Assembly (NCBI GenBank): GCA_015501055.1
Contig: JADNYV010000007.1
Span: 248,001 to 312,000, forward strand
Reading direction: 5' to 3'
From: Mucidula mucida
Taxonomy: Eukaryota > Basidiomycota > Agaricomycetes > Agaricales > Physalacriaceae
DNA: 64,000 nucleotides
This document shows, piece by piece, positions 63,550-64,000 of this stretch; position 1 is the stretch's first letter, and every line of letters starts with the position of its first letter. A model generated the notes under the pieces. It did not search any database. It was not told where the DNA came from and saw nothing but the letters and a program-made list of their open reading frames with translations. Both the position numbers and the translations under genes were made by a program.

Positions 63550-64000
63550 CGGTATACATAGTATCACTCTGACAATGGGGAAGATCAAAGGCTGCTTCCA
63601 GCTGATTTCCAGAACTATACGGACCGTAGAGAATTTCTGAACCTACCTATAAACTAGTATTAGTTGCCAGCCAATAACACAGAGTGAGAACGTCGGCTTC
63701 AGTCGTCCGTCCGTCGATGCCGGTAATATTTTAATTACGCCACATTGTTCCACTTCTCTCCAGAAAGGGAAATTGGTGCGGCAGATGGTCGCTGAGTGGC
63801 AGTAGACTAAACGAGTCAAGGAGGCCTTCAAGTCCGAAGGTGCTTGCGCCCAGAACAATGATCCTCCTCCTAGCAGTCTCAGCGCTGAGTAAATCGTCGT
63901 TACTGCCAGAAATACTGATTCAGGTCTGTGAAGTGCAAACAAGGAGCACCGAATGAGACGGATCAAAGCCTAAGACGCAGTTATCTATCCGGGAAAGACG
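63550..64000. other. no gene seen at the window end
   Basis: A minus-strand open frame at 63643-63966 has no ATG at its start and no motif. Confidence 0.35.

Overview
The window looks like nuclear DNA of a wood- or litter-degrading basidiomycete, probably an Agaricomycete. Genes are split by many introns of about 45-65 bases with GT..AG ends. Several families are typical of this group: a cytochrome P450 of the CYP5037 type, DUF6697- and DUF7330-like proteins, CBM1-linked GH10 xylanase, sedolisin and an OTT_1508-like deaminase. One intronless initiator tRNA-Met is present. There is no prokaryotic, viral or transposon signature that I can support.

Layout. 1-12 kb: end of a DUF6697-like gene, a secreted sedolisin, a caspase-fold-like protein, a P450, a second DUF6697-like gene with an in-frame stop, and an intronless unknown protein. 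13-20 kb: TATA-binding protein, initiator tRNA-Met, nuclear transport factor 2, a secreted Ser/Thr-rich protein and a conserved fungal protein. 20-27 kb: a membrane protein and two head-to-tail GH10 xylanases. 27-35 kb: an Opi1-type repressor, two tandem GH88 genes, a LanC-like gene and a small zinc-finger gene. 35-47 kb: a forkhead factor, a FAD monooxygenase, a deaminase, a Kelch-like fragment, a C2H2 factor and a third GH10 xylanase. 47-64 kb: methylcrotonyl-CoA carboxylase alpha, CIA2, DCN1, a DUF7330-like gene, RAD18, a large 2-oxoglutarate oxygenase-like gene and a short unknown gene.

Functionally, the three GH10 and two GH88 genes plus the sedolisin and P450 form a loose, dispersed set for extracellular polymer attack. 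They are interleaved with housekeeping genes for transcription, Fe-S assembly, neddylation, DNA repair and leucine catabolism.

Main observations. All three GH10 genes need a 2-nucleotide microexon to keep the conserved Tyr-Ala-Trp-Asp reading frame. From about 30 kb onwards, many conserved genes, including the housekeeping carboxylase, carry one-base gaps in short homopolymers. This suggests sequence error more than pseudogenes, and it affects how the GH88, forkhead, monooxygenase and deaminase genes should be read. Exon ends were read by eye from splice consensus and family motifs.
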